Positions 42,824 through 55,124 of a stretch of 64,000 nucleotides of DNA are shown here, piece by piece (within the stretch, counting starts at the first letter, position 1; every line of letters starts with the position of its first letter). The DNA lies in contig JAGYVD010000004.1 of NCBI GenBank assembly GCA_021209875.1, forward strand, positions 4,625,001 to 4,689,000, written 5' to 3'. This DNA is from Rosellinia necatrix. Its lineage: Eukaryota; Ascomycota; Sordariomycetes; Xylariales; Xylariaceae. The notes under the pieces are model-generated. The model made no database searches, was not told where the DNA came from, and worked only from the letters and a program-made list of their open reading frames with translations. Made by a program: the position numbers and the translations under genes.

Positions 42824-45634
42824 ATGGATGATCTCTCTGGCCTGGATTGGTCTGCGGCCAACCCGACGAACGGGAATGGCAACAAGCCCCCGCCCATGAA
42901 TCCGATCAGCCCGCCGATGTTCTACCCAACGCTACGTCCGACGCCCTCGCCACAGCCCTCCGGCCGGTCGACGCCCTTGTCTGCGCAGACTTCTACGGGC
43001 CCGACTTCGAAACCCCCCGTGTCCAAGCCCGCGGCCGACAGCTTCAGCAACTTGGTCAACTTCGGTGGCGCGAGGAACAATGCCAACCTGAGCCTCCGGG
43101 AACGACAAGAACAACTCGCGGCAGAGAAACGCCAGAAGGAATCGGAGGAACGACAGAGGCTACAGTCACAGTATGGAGGTGGCCAGTTCTGGGATACGAT
43201 TGGCCAAGGCTCGGGCCCTGCTTCACGAACAGCGTCACCTGCTGTCCCGCTGCCCGCCGGCGCAATAGGGGGCGCAAACGGACAAAAGAAGGACGATGAC
43301 GACGACGATTTATTTGCGGCTTTTGAAAAGAACACGAAAGTTGACAACTCAAGCCACTATCCCCCACCGATACAACCATCATCGGGAACGAGTATACCTA
43401 CTGGCGCCGCTAAGATCGACCTCTCTGACGCCAAGGCGTGGACTGTTACGTCTACCCCCGCCGGGAACGAGTTTTATGATGACGACGACGATCCTTTTGG
43501 TCTCAGCCAACTAAAGCCCAAGACTCAAAACCAACCGCAACAGCAACCATCGCCAAATGTGGTAGATGATGACGACGATTTCCTCGGCGATCTAGGGAAA
43601 CCTGTGGAAGAGGTTCGGCGAAAGGTGCGAGCAGCCGAGCCGAAACGACAACCGAGAAAACCAATCGAGGTGTCTGATTCGGAATCTGAGCCCGAGACTT
43701 CGAGGCGCCCTGATTCGGATCCATTTGATCAAGCCGTAGCCGAGTTGGTTGACATGGGGTTTACGGTTGAAAATGCAAGACGTGGCTTAACGGAGAGCGG
43801 CGCGGGGCTTAACATGCAAGCCGCAGTCAGCTGGCTATTAGATGATGCTCACAGACAGGCTCGCAATGAGAAAAAAGCGCGGGGTCCCTCCGACCACACA
43901 AGCGGGGAGTACAGTCACTCGAGAGACAGTCGTGGGGTTGTGCGGCAGAGGAATGATGAAGATGGACCAAGGCCCCCACGTGGAGATTCACAGTCACCAG
44001 CCCAACTCGACGATATTTCACGAAAGGCTGCTGCTATGGGGTCGAGCCTATTCAAAACCGCGAATTCATTGTGGAAAACTGGGCAAAAGCAGGTGCAAAA
44101 AGCGGTCGCCGACTTTCAGCAAGACGGTGGTGATTCAAATCAGCCAAAATGGATGCGTGGAGCCCAGCAAGATCGATTACCACCAAGGGACAAGGTAGCC
44201 CGAGCTGCAACGGATGAAGCCTTAATGCTCGAGTCTAGTGCGCGGCCTGAGGGGCAATCCTCCCCGCATGATTCAACTCGACGCAACGTTCTCCGTGACC
44301 ATCATCCAACTTTACCAGCTCGGCCATCTGGTCAATCTAATACACCTAGGTGGCAACAATCTATACCCACAGCCTCTGTCGACCCTCGAACGAGATTAAA
44401 AAAGCAACTAGGAGAAGAGGAAAGCGCGCAGGCATATGTCAGTCCGGCTAGAAGGAAGAAAGCTACGCCGCAGCCAACACTAAATAGCGAACCCGAAGTC
44501 GATCTTCTCTTTGGGTCGTCAGCTCCATCAGCTTCATCATCGCTTCAGGGTGTCCCCCAGCGCTCTACACAACCTTCGCCAGTACCCAGGGCGGCTTCAC
44601 AAAGCTCATCGAGGCATATTAGCCCTCGGCCCCCTCCAACGAGAATTATACCAACCATTCCTTCCTCGATGCTACAAGCTTCTGCACGCCACCGTCTAGA
44701 TGGGACAGCGCATTTTAAGCGCGGTGACTACGATGCCGCACATACGGCATACACTAATGCGCTCTCTGGCATACCACAGAATCATCCGATCTGTATTATA
44801 ATCCTCACCAACCGGGCACTTACCTCGTTGAAGACCGGCAGTCCTAAACAGGCTGTCAGTGATGCCGATGGCGCACTTAGTATCATTGGACCTTCACATG
44901 GCAAAGGGGAGAGTGTAGCGCTACCCGATGGAGAATCACGCGACATGAAAGAGCTCTACGGGAAGGCGCTCAGTCGAAAGGCCGAAGCCCTAGAGCAAAT
45001 GGAGAAATGGATGGACGCTGGAAATGTGTGGCAACAGTGCGTTGAAGCTGGAGTGGGTGGTTCAACTGCGGTTGCAGGTCGCCAACGATGCCAGAAAGCC
45101 CTCGCGCCGAAGCCGAAGGTAGCGCCACGACCCGCCCAAGTGCCCAAGCCTCGTCCGCCTCCTTCAGCTATATCTGATCTCGGGCCTCAAAAGAGCTCAG
45201 AGGCCGTTCAACGCCTGCGCGAGGCCAATAAAGCTGCTGAGGCTGCCGACGACGAGAAGTTTGCGCTCAGCGAAAAAGTTGATGCTCGAATCGCCAACTG
45301 GCGAGATGGGAAAAGAGATAATCTAAGGGCTCTTATAGGTAGTCTTGACCTAGTCTTATGGGAGAATAGTGGCTGGAAGAAGGTGGGCTTGCACGAGCTA
45401 GTGATCGCCAACAAGGTCAAGATTCATTATATGAAGGCGATTGCAAAATGCCATCCTGACAAGGTGAGGGCCACCACGTTTTTCTGACCCACCGCCACGT
45501 GCGTCGGCCATGATGCTAACAACGATGATCAGCTCCCCCAAGACGCAAACACCGAGACCCGGCTGATTGCCGCCACCGTATTCGCAACCCTCAACGAGAG
45601 TTGGGACAAATTCAAGGCTGATAATGGATTATGA
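42824..45634 (+). CDS. Auxilin/Swa2-like J-domain protein
   Basis: Two exons: 42824-45463 and 45533-45634, giving 913 aa. Swa2/auxilin proteins recruit Hsp70 to strip clathrin from vesicles. The N-terminal half is disordered, with short DPF/DLF-type motifs (DDLFAAFEK, DDPFGLSQL, SDPFDQAV) that usually bind clathrin coats and adaptors. A UBA domain lies at about residues 299-345 (ELVDMGFTVENARRGL). TPR repeats span about 620-745 (ARHRLDGTAHFKRGDYDAAHTAY). The C-terminal J domain has HPD at 877-879 in AKCHPDK. The single intron follows that Lys, and exon 2 completes the J domain (LPQDANTETRLIAATVFATL). Without the splice the protein would lose its last helices, which supports the model. The domain order matches yeast Swa2. 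Confidence 0.92.
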
Positions 45635-47993
45635 GTGACCTGGAAATAGGATCATGGAAATGAACGTAGATATGATTACATGATGTGGCGCACAGCAAGA
45701 GGTACGAGGTTTCGATGGGCTTACCCATGGGATACTCGCGTATGGGATATCTCACGGGACCAGGATCCCCAGAATCTAGACCCCATCAGATCCGAGATGA
45801 CGCGGTACCCGTTACAGAGGATAACAAATTATCAAGGCATCCGCCGTGCCGGTTCAATATTTTTTACGCCCGTTCGTGCTATCATAATCATTTCGGATGC
45901 CTCTACCTGGCTAGACTAAGCTAATCCTCATTACGGATAAGTCACCAAGTCTTGACAATTTCTCAGTACAAGGAGGTTTTAGCTCTCACGATTCAGGCAT
46001 CCCGTTCGATGGTGCGGTTAATAATGGGACGTTTCTATTATCTAATCCTGTAGCAGTTAGGTAAGCCACAGTAACGCAGTCTAGGCTTTACTCTCAAAAC
46101 TGGCAGAGGGAATTTTTCCCGCGGAGGCGGTATACGAAACGGCATTTCTAACATACACTAGGATCTGTACCTTCAGCTCAGTAAGTTGCTTCAATAATTA
46201 AACTAACTAACTAGTGTAGGAACAGCTTGACGCTCGGTTCCTAGCCACATTGTATCAGGAATCCAACAGCCGGGATACTAATAACAGTGCTGACTACCCT
46301 CTTTGCTTCTACCAGCATACTGTTATATATCGTTTCTACTTCGTCCACTCCCACACTATATTCGCAATCATTTGCAATTGCCCACGCATCACCATGACAC
46401 TATCGATGATTAATAAGTCACTGGATTCCAGGCCTCCTTCCTCTTGCGTATGTAGATCCCATATCAACATGCACACCATTAACTTGTATTGGTCTTGCCA
46501 TCAATTTGGCGCGTTCATGGCCTGACGGAGACGCCGAAGCAGGCCACAGGGCCGTAACTATGGTATCCGTGAACCGACTCACTCCGGGGCTAGGGCGGCT
46601 CGCGGCAATTATCACGCCAAATTTGACCTCGACCCTAGCTATGCCAATGAAGCGCGTCGCTGGTTGCCAGAGCCAGGTCACATGACGCTGTCCTGGGACG
46701 CCACAAGCTGTTTGCAAAGCAGTAACTACATAGTGTATGTAATACAGTTTTTATTGGTAATTATATGTAGCGGAAGCCTCCCGCGTAGGACACGGTTGAC
46801 ATAGTTACCGATATTTAAAAAACCAGGGCTCCAACCAAGGATCACTCGCCTCACGCCAAGGCCACTTTATTCTCCGCTTGAGTCAAGGGCTACGAACGGA
46901 TTTCCCAATCTGGCAACCCGCAGTGACAACAATTTCCATCTTCCCAAAAATACATACAGTAGTAATTCATGGGGTCGAGATTCATGGGGTCGAGGGGCTT
47001 CGGTCGGGGTCGGCTCTCTTCTTGCGGGGAAGACGCAGAGATCTGGGCGAAATCTGGGCAGAATCTGGGGATGGCAACCAGCCCTCGTGGTAAGTACCCC
47101 AGAAAACACCACAAAGTCCTATACACGCCATGCATGTCAAGGTTAGGCCAACTCGTCCGGGGACGCCTCGTGCAAGCGGCACTAACTAGAGGCGCAGGTA
47201 CATCTGTATTTGTCCCTGTGGTCTTACTTGCCACCGAGTCTAGTATCATATTGCTCTGCTCTGCCTCGTCCAACCCCCCAGGACCAGGGTATTTCCCCAT
47301 TAGCCAGCGCTATTTGCCTTATGCCTGATCGGGGCTAGATATTTTGTCTTATGTGCGGTAGTACATGCTCGTATACTAACAGCTTGCCGCGCATCTACTG
47401 TGGCGGTAGTTGGATGAACGTAGGCATCTCGGGCTCAAAAGGCAAGACCTGGCTTTGATCTTCGATCCCCATCTCGGTTATTATCCTCTCATTTTGCATA
47501 CTTCGGTATGGTACTTCGTGGTGTGCTTAAACACTCTAATAAGTTGAAGGATAGGTTGTATCTCACTGGAACATAGACATCCCGATGCCGAGGTGGCTTA
47601 CGCGAGTTTGCTTTGGCGCTCAGACTCAAGTAAGTCACTTCAAGGGTTAGGCGCATAGTAGTGGAGATGTCGAGACGGCGGTCAGGTTACGGCTACCCGA
47701 ATGGTCCAACGGGCTACCTATTCACGGCCTATCTCCACCACACTACGTTCTATATTCCATAATCCCTGCCATGATGGCATCGCGTTACGAGAAGAGATCG
47801 GCATTTCCATGGCTACATCTTTGGAATCTTGGTTGAACATATAAGAGCGACCGTTAACCCGCCGATTTGGTACTACAAAGTTGGAGGCCGACCGGACCAT
47901 CTTTCCTTTCTATCAAACGCTCCTGTGTGACTAGTTCCCTTAGAGACGTTCGGATTATAAAGGCAACACGGGGCGTGGAACGCTGTCGTCACA
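45635..47993. other. Intergenic, no gene seen
   Basis: AT-rich with small direct repeats near 46966-46995 (ATTCATGGGGTCGAG) and 47036-47070 (ATCTGGGC-type units). Frames at 46870-47330 are open on both strands because of these repeats and show no protein features. Confidence 0.5.
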
Positions 47994-49937
47994 ATGGGCA
48001 AGAAATTTTTCGGCCTCCGGGGCAATGCCCTTAACTATGCCATCGGTTTCGTCGCTGGCTGCGATTTCTTACTTTTCGGCTATGGTAAGCACACTACCCA
48101 TGCAGAGATGCGCTATGATAGAGCATCGGACAAGAGGGAGGGAGAGAGAGAGAGAGAAACTAATACAACAACGTATAGATCAGGGTGTCATGGGCGGCAT
48201 CTTGACGATGCCCCAGTTTCTCAGCGTCTTCCCGGCCATCAACCCCGACGACCCGGCCATTCGCGGCAACATGGCCCTAAAGTCGCAACGTGCTTCAACA
48301 CAAGGTATCGCAGTCGCCAGCTACAACCTCGGGTGCTTCTTAGGCGCTATCATCAGTATCTTCATCTCCGACCGCCTTGGTCGTAAGCGAATGATTATTT
48401 TGGGCACCAGCATCATGGTTATTGGTGCCATCCTCCAGGCTTCGGCAACCACTCTCCCTCATCTCATCGTCGGCCGTATTATCACCGGCCTTGGAAACGG
48501 CGGCAACACCTCGACAGTACCCACATGGCAATCCGAAACCTCGCGCTCACATAAGAGAGGCAAGTTGGTCATGATAGAGGGCGCCTTGATAACAGGTGGA
48601 ATCACACTCTCGTATTGGATTGATCTTGGGTTCAGTTTTGCGCCCGGCAGTGTCGCATGGCGGTTCCCGCTCGCTTTCCAGGTTGCTTTCTGTGTCTTCA
48701 TCTTGGCATTCATCTGGGGCTTACCTGAGTCACCGCGCTGGCTGATCCTAAAGAACCGGGATGATGAGGCACGCGAGGTCCTGGCTGCGCTGGCTGATAC
48801 CACAGTTGACGATCATCTCGTTCAGAACGAGTTCCTAGCTATTAAAGAAACCGTTATTGAAATGTCCAAGGGCAGTTTCTCAGACCTCTTCAAGATGACG
48901 AAAGACAGGTTAGTGGACTACGCTACCCCTATATACAACATGGACAGGGACTAACGTAACGTACAGAGAATTCCACAGAACTTTGCTTGCCTATGTCAAC
49001 CAGGTCTTCCAGCAAGTATCCGGTAGGGACCACCCCTTCCAGGTATTCCTCTAGGAGGCGGCGATACTGACTTATACGCTCACAGGAATCAATCTCATTA
49101 CCTACTACGCTGCGGTTATTTATTCCGGTCTGAACTTGGGCGGTTTTCTTTCCCGCCTTCTCGCCGCTCTGAACGGCACAGAGTACTTCATCGCTTCATG
49201 GCCGGCCGTTTACCTGGTTGATCGCGTCGGTCGCCGGAAGCTCATGATCTTCGGCGCCGCCGGCCAAGCCGCGACCATGGCCGCCCTAGCCGGTGCCGCG
49301 TCGTTAACAGGAGGCGAGAGCGTGCCAAAGGGGCCCGCCATCGCTGTCATCGCGCTGCTGTTTGTCTTCAACACGTTCTTCGCTGTCGGCTGGCTCGGCA
49401 TGACCTGGCTCTACCCCGCCGAGATCGTACCTCTCAAGATCCGCGCGCCTGCCAACGCCCTCTCAACCTCGGCCAACTGGATCTTCAATTTCATCGTCGT
49501 CAGTAAGTAGCATGGCCCTCTCTGTTTGGTAATACCAACGCGTCTACTGTGCACAGTCTAACAAGCTTCCCTCACTAGTCATCACGCCCATCGCCTTCAA
49601 TAGCATTGGCTACAAGACATATATCATCTTCGCCGTCATCAACGCCTTCATTGTGCCGTCGGTCTACTTCTTCTACCCCGAGACGGCGTATCGCTCGCTC
49701 GAGGAGATGGACGCCATCTTCCACAAGGTTGACGGCGCCAAAGGCTTCCTCGACGTCGTCCGCGCCGCCAAGGAGGAGCCCCAGCGCTACGGCCGCAACG
49801 GCGAGCTCCTCATCGCCTACGAGGAGACTGAGGAGCATAAGACCCACGTCGCCCCCGCCCCCGAGCACTCTGAGCACGGCTTCGACGGCAGCGCCGCCGA
49901 GAAGGGCAGCGGTGCCGCGGCCTCCACTTCTTCGTGA
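47994..49937 (+). CDS. MFS sugar transporter
   Basis: Five exons: 47994-48084, 48179-48908, 48967-49022, 49086-49502 and 49579-49937, giving 550 aa. It has about 12 membrane spans. The sugar porter signatures are present: FGYDQGVMGG at the first splice, SDRLGRKRMI, a PESPRWL motif after span 6, QQVSGINLITYYAAVIY made by exons 3 and 4, DRVGRRKLM, and PETAYRSLEEMD after span 12. PETAYR replaces the more common PETKG. The 56-base third exon encodes only part of span 7. The C-terminal tail is short and acidic. The exact substrate (hexose, pentose or disaccharide) cannot be told from the sequence. It is convergent with the broken receptor gene. Confidence 0.92.
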
Positions 49938-50545
49938 AATGTACATTATGTCCTACCCCGTCCATTTTAAGGAGTGCGCGGTTCTCCCCCCTATTTACTT
50001 AACGACCCGGTTTCACCGCCGGGGTCCCATGTCTCGTCCTGCATGCACTTGTTCCTAGATACCCCCGCATTTTAGATTAGAGGAAGATTTACTCTAGATG
50101 CGGAGGAGCAATGGTCTAACGGATATCAATACAAGAATTTCAAGTAAATGATAGAAAACCGGTGTTTCTTTTACGTTATATATTTAGATCTAGATATGGT
50201 GGGAGAATAACAACATACTCCTTACACTCCAACAACACGTCCATGTCGCATTTTTCATTTTTTTCACCCCTGTGTCTTGGCTGACGTTAGACTGCCATCC
50301 CGCCGGCTAAGCACTACCGGCCGCCAAGGTTTGTCGGGTCTTTTCATCCATGCCCTCGCTGCACATCATCCCACCCCGAGCCCAGAGTCCTGGACCCCAC
50401 ACGGGAAAACCATACACAGGCGCCTCGAACGAGTCATATTGTCATGCCAGAACAACACGTAATGTTACCCAGATATCTCACTTTTGGAGTATAGTTCGCG
50501 ACCCAAGAAGCCGTGATGCGTTGTACAGGCAACTTGTCCTTTCTT
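49938..50545. other. Convergent intergenic region
   Basis: 3' flanks of the sugar transporter and the receptor pseudogene. No gene was seen. Confidence 0.5.
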
Positions 50546-53019
50546 CTACCGGCACAATAATCCGACTAGGCTATCCCAGGAATCTTCGTCACTGTTGACA
50601 GATGCATAAGCATAATCCCCTCTCGCAAACAGGTCATTACGAATCTTCTGAGCTGTGTCGAGAAAAGTTCGAGCTTTGTCCACTTCTTGATGGTGCTCGT
50701 AGACCTGTGCCATCCGCCACATGGCACGAGCAGACTCCCCAACATTGCCACGAGTTGGCTCATTAAGCTGACAAATAGCATGGGCTTTCTCAAACTCTCG
50801 CAGAGCGTCGTCGTATTTACCGCCCAGAAGAAACACGCATCCTTGCTGATACCAAGAAGCGCCGACGCTTGAGTGCGTTGGTTTACCTCGTTGCATATGC
50901 TGTAGTGCCTCATGGTTCAGCAGTGTTGCTTCTTCGAACCTCCCTCGGATGGCAGCAATCTTAGCCCGTTCGTGCTTTGTCCTGCAGGGCATTCGTTAGT
51001 CACGTTTTACCAAGGCGTAGTCAAAAACTCGCTCCCCGTCGTAGTGACTATAGTCTCCATGTATTTTTGCTTCGTAGCACTCGGCTCTTGTAAAATCGGC
51101 CAACACCCCCTCAGAGTCTCCAAGTTGCGCCTTAGCGCGGCCCCGGTTTCGAAGGAACCGGTCGATATTAAGGCTACGGTAGCATTCGAGCTCCGAACAC
51201 GAAAACGCAACGTCGACTGCCGTGTCAAGATACCCCAGGGCTTCTTGTGGCTTGAAGGCCGAGCAGAAGGAATACGCCATGTCGCTATAAGCGTTAGCAA
51301 GGCAATTTGCATCCAGGCCACTATGCACAACAAAGATATCAAACTCGGCCTTGGCGCATTCCAAGGCTCTAAGACTTCGCCCCGTCCGCTCAAAAAGCCC
51401 CATCAACATTCTGTTCATGTGAGCGTATTCAAGGGAGGTGGCATCGATGTCAAGTAGTTGGCTCTTTATAAGGCCCTCGGCGCTGATAAACTGCTGTATC
51501 TCGAGGATATACCTGTTTTCAATGCTTAATCATCCTTTCTGTCTCCGTATGGGCATCGATCACTCTGCGTCCCTACCAGATATCGTCACGAACTAGCGTC
51601 TGATACTTTGATCGATCGAGGACAAGCTTGTTGCCCTTCACTAGATCATGCATTTATGGCCAAAGCTTGCACATGCTGATGCAATTGCTCACAGATGGCC
51701 CAATATTTATAGAGTTGAGTCTCGCATTCTCGACTTGGAAAGGCCTTGCGAAGAAGCAAGAGAGTGACGTTGAATGCATCTTGGCGAGACTCCGTTGTCA
51801 TTTGATCAAAATAAGCCTGCTGGATTAGGCGGTGAATCGATACCGGACCTGATTTACCGTCGATACTGATAAGGGAAAGATTGAGAAACTCCAATTTTGC
51901 GGCCTCAAATCTAGCAAGGCTGTCAATGACATGCTCCTCGCCGTTGTATGACGGAGGTTGCCATTCTTACCTCTCGTCGTCAGCCAAAAAAAATGCCCAC
52001 TTACGGGGCAATCATTGTTGCCACCCTGGGAAATCGATCGTGGGATTGCCTCAGGGGCTACAAAACAGATAATTTCCATGAGACGTGTCGCATCGAGATT
52101 CGCGCCAGAACTGGCCTCAGGGTTGATGGTGGCGAACGCAGTCTCCCATACAGTATCGAGGTCTTTGGAATATGTGACATCACGGGCGCCTCGTTGATGC
52201 CTTTTTCTAAGCGCAAAGCGATTTTCCTCGCAATAGGGAAGAAACTCTTAGATATTCCTAAAGCAGCAAGATGCTTTAATATTCTTAGCAATGATATCAA
52301 TAGCGAGCGCGAGACCTCCAAGCTGTTCCGCAAGGAAATCAGCAGCTTGTATCCTTCCGAGTTGATCGCTACCCAGTTCAGTATTTAGAAGGTTAGTAAT
52401 CTGCTCTCTTAGGTAGAAAAGGTCGTTACTTCAATCGCAGACATGGCGATCGATTTGGCGAGGAGCTCGCTTCTACATGTGATCAACACATCCCCATTTC
52501 CGGCTTTTGGCTGATTGCCTACCAAGACTTTATCGTCTCCGACATTGTCAAAGATGACTAGCCACCTTGTATCTGAAACCGCTACGATTTAGTACTGTGA
52601 CAAAGCAATAGAGCTCAGTGGCCATTTCTCACTTGCTGTCTATAGCCACTGAAGGACCAGAAGCCGGTTCTTATCTGGGATGTTCGTTTCCGAATAGCCA
52701 TCGAGTTGTAACTTTTGAACCGCTTCTCGAATACCTTTGGCGACCTCGCCTTCGGTCTCACTGGATACCCACAGGACAGACTACTGAGGTTCCCGAGTTC
52801 CATCTGCGATATGCGTACTCCAAGGCGATCTGAGACTTGCCAACGCCCCCAATGCCCCATATAGCTAACCGTTTGGACCTGTGGGGACGAAGATTGGACT
52901 TGGAAGACTTCGTCTATTTCGCGTAGCTCATCATTTCTGCTAGCTAAAGAACCCATGGTTACGTCGGTGGGGAATCGTGCTGTGCTACATCGTGCTACCT
53001 GTGCGTCCGACTCCAACAT
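50546..53019 (-). pseudogene. Decayed NB-ARC/TPR immune-receptor-like (NLR) gene
   Basis: Fragments in shifting frames follow the order of fungal NB-ARC/TPR receptors. The P-loop WGIGGVGKSQIALEYAYR is at about 52803-52859, then VSSETEGEVAKGIREAV. The walker B-like LVIFDNV, LITCRSELLAKSI and LAEQLGGLALAIDII follow. A winged-helix-like piece (YSKDLDTVWETAFATI, CFVAPEAIP), VSIHRLIQQAYFD and TPR-like helices come next, ending WDSLVGLLCR. Lesions are a frame change just upstream of the P-loop (about 52870-52910), an apparent 4-base insertion near 52771-52782, and stops TAG at 52640-52642 and TAA at 52248-52250. Another TAA (50993-50995) separates the TPR parts. An intron may explain the break near 52575-52635. 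Such receptors act in allorecognition or defence. This copy looks nonfunctional. Confidence 0.8.
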
Positions 53020-55124
53020 TTTTCAGCTTTAGTTGGTCGAGATCATGCATGGGATTAGCTTGCGATCTTGGGGGCAGGTTGGGCACGCTGCAAGTCGAGG
53101 TCAGTTTGCGCAGTTGATCTGGATGCGCGAAAGCGCCTCGAGAGTTTTTCCTCGAGTCCGTTGTTAAAATTCCCCCAAAAGGCTATGTCGAGAAACCTAT
53201 CTGCATGTGTTTCTCTGAAATGATGTTTGACTTTGGAGGAGCAGAGTCCCAGTGTGATGTGAGAATGTAAAAAAATGATTTATACTCTTCAACCAGTCAG
53301 TTTAAACTGCGCGTTGAGAGTGATGCAATGGTACAACGCCACGCGGCATGTCTTAGAATCTGTCGACTGACATCCAACCCTCGCTAGACCTAGGAGGAAT
53401 ACATAGAGATCTCGGGGATGTGATATGTGATGTGTGAGCATGTGCGCCAAAGGCAACCGACACCGGCCTAGAGAGACTGTAGGTTGAGCATGTATATCGA
53501 TCTATATGCCGTCAGCGTTACCCTAACACAGGTGACCCTCCTAGCTATCCTCTATACTACTCATGCAACATTCCAATCTTAGGGCATGCCTAATATGTGA
53601 AAGAGCCATATATAAACCACCCTCAACATCACCTCTAAGGTTCCTGATTCCTGGCATCGGATCTTGACGCCGACATCAACGATGTTGGTTGCTGTGATGA
53701 GTGAACTAGTCTGAACAAGATGCAATTTCACCAGCCAGCGATGTATTGGTGAGATTCTATTGCCTGGTAGTAGGTGGCAGGTATCATGGGTGTATAAGTC
53801 AAGGAAGGCGTACTCTCCATTTCTAATACATCCTATCCTAATATATCATCTGTAGCTGTGGTAATGCTTCGTTTACTAGCATATTTTCAACTAATAACTA
53901 ACTAGTTAGTCATAATACACTTCTTAAATGCAACTTTTTCATTGGGTGCATAGACTGAGCCTAAACCATGCTCTTCAGCGCCCGGTACCCTTAATATTTC
54001 AGGGTATTGGTTGCTCATACATATACCGAACATATACAATCGCTTCTCTTGACATTTCACGGATCCAGATCAGGGCCCCGAGATCATAGGCCTGCACCCG
54101 GTGGTGGAGAGAGTTCGGCAGAAGTGGAGACCTGCCGCCGCATCGTTCACACGGCCGCCGTCATAACGGACAGCGCGTCTGTCTTGGGCCCCTCACGGGA
54201 CACGGGAGAGAATGAGGGCTCTCGGCTACTTATGTATACCTGTCACCATAGCACACCCAATGGATCAACGTGTCGACTATTTACTATCTAATGTATAGTC
54301 TGCACAGACAGTCTCGTCCGAACTTCATCCGAGACACGGATTCACCGTAGCAACCGCTCCGGTAGTGGCTATCCGATGTCTCAGTCTCACTACCTTTCAG
54401 TCTTTCGGTCTTTCGGTCTTTTGGAAGCAACCTTGGAAGTGATTGTGCTTGTACCACAGCAGCGTGCATTTACGATAGTGATTTACGAGAATGATGCGAG
54501 TGGACGTTGCGTTGCAGTCGTACAGCACTCCTCAAGAGGAAATTAAGCCCTCCGCCAAGTTGGCACCACCCAGTCAACCAGTAGCACCATCCAAGCCCAG
54601 TTCCCGAGTATGGCAAACCTCGGCCGTGTGCCGGCAAGGGGTCCCTGCAAGCGCGCCTGTCGAGCTTCCCCAGCCTGAACTAACCCTAACCTGTCCTAGC
54701 TGATGGCATGCTGATGGCTTATCGACCTTCCGTCTTCAACCTAGCTCTATGAGCCAATGTGGGCACTCATCAGGGCCATCCCGGAGACTGCCTGCTAGTT
54801 TGACTGGTTTGTTGATATCATTCTCAGCTCCTGCCTGTCCAGCCCGATGCCTGCTTACAAAATCCAGCTGTCAATATCGCAACATCGATATCGTATTGCC
54901 GTCATCTCGCTGGAGCAGCAATTCCCACCTGCCTGATACGATCAAAGGCCGCTCCGCTCATCAAGCTAGAATCATTGTCCGTGCCAGATCCCAACCCCCT
55001 CTCCCATTCCACTTGAATAATACTGCGGACTGGTGGTTTGGTTATGTGCCTCTCACTTGCTCTTGTTTTTTAGCTGTCATTGTTATTTTGCAGCATAGCA
55101 ATACTAACCATTCATATCGTGACA
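53020..55124. other. Intergenic; possible eroded 5' part of the receptor gene
   Basis: On the minus strand at about 53060-53170 an open stretch (EEKLSRRFRASRSTAQTD) might be a remnant of the receptor's N-terminal helical domain. The rest is AT-rich and holds the promoter of the S28 peptidase. No other gene was seen. Confidence 0.4.

Noticed and set aside
46870..47330. Overlapping open frames on both strands
   Set aside because: Caused by short direct repeats (ATTCATGGGGTCGAG, ATCTGGGC); no protein-like pattern or splice structure.
53060..53170. Separate small gene upstream of the receptor relic
   Set aside because: Short, Arg-rich, no ATG-led frame; more likely an eroded part of the receptor gene or chance.
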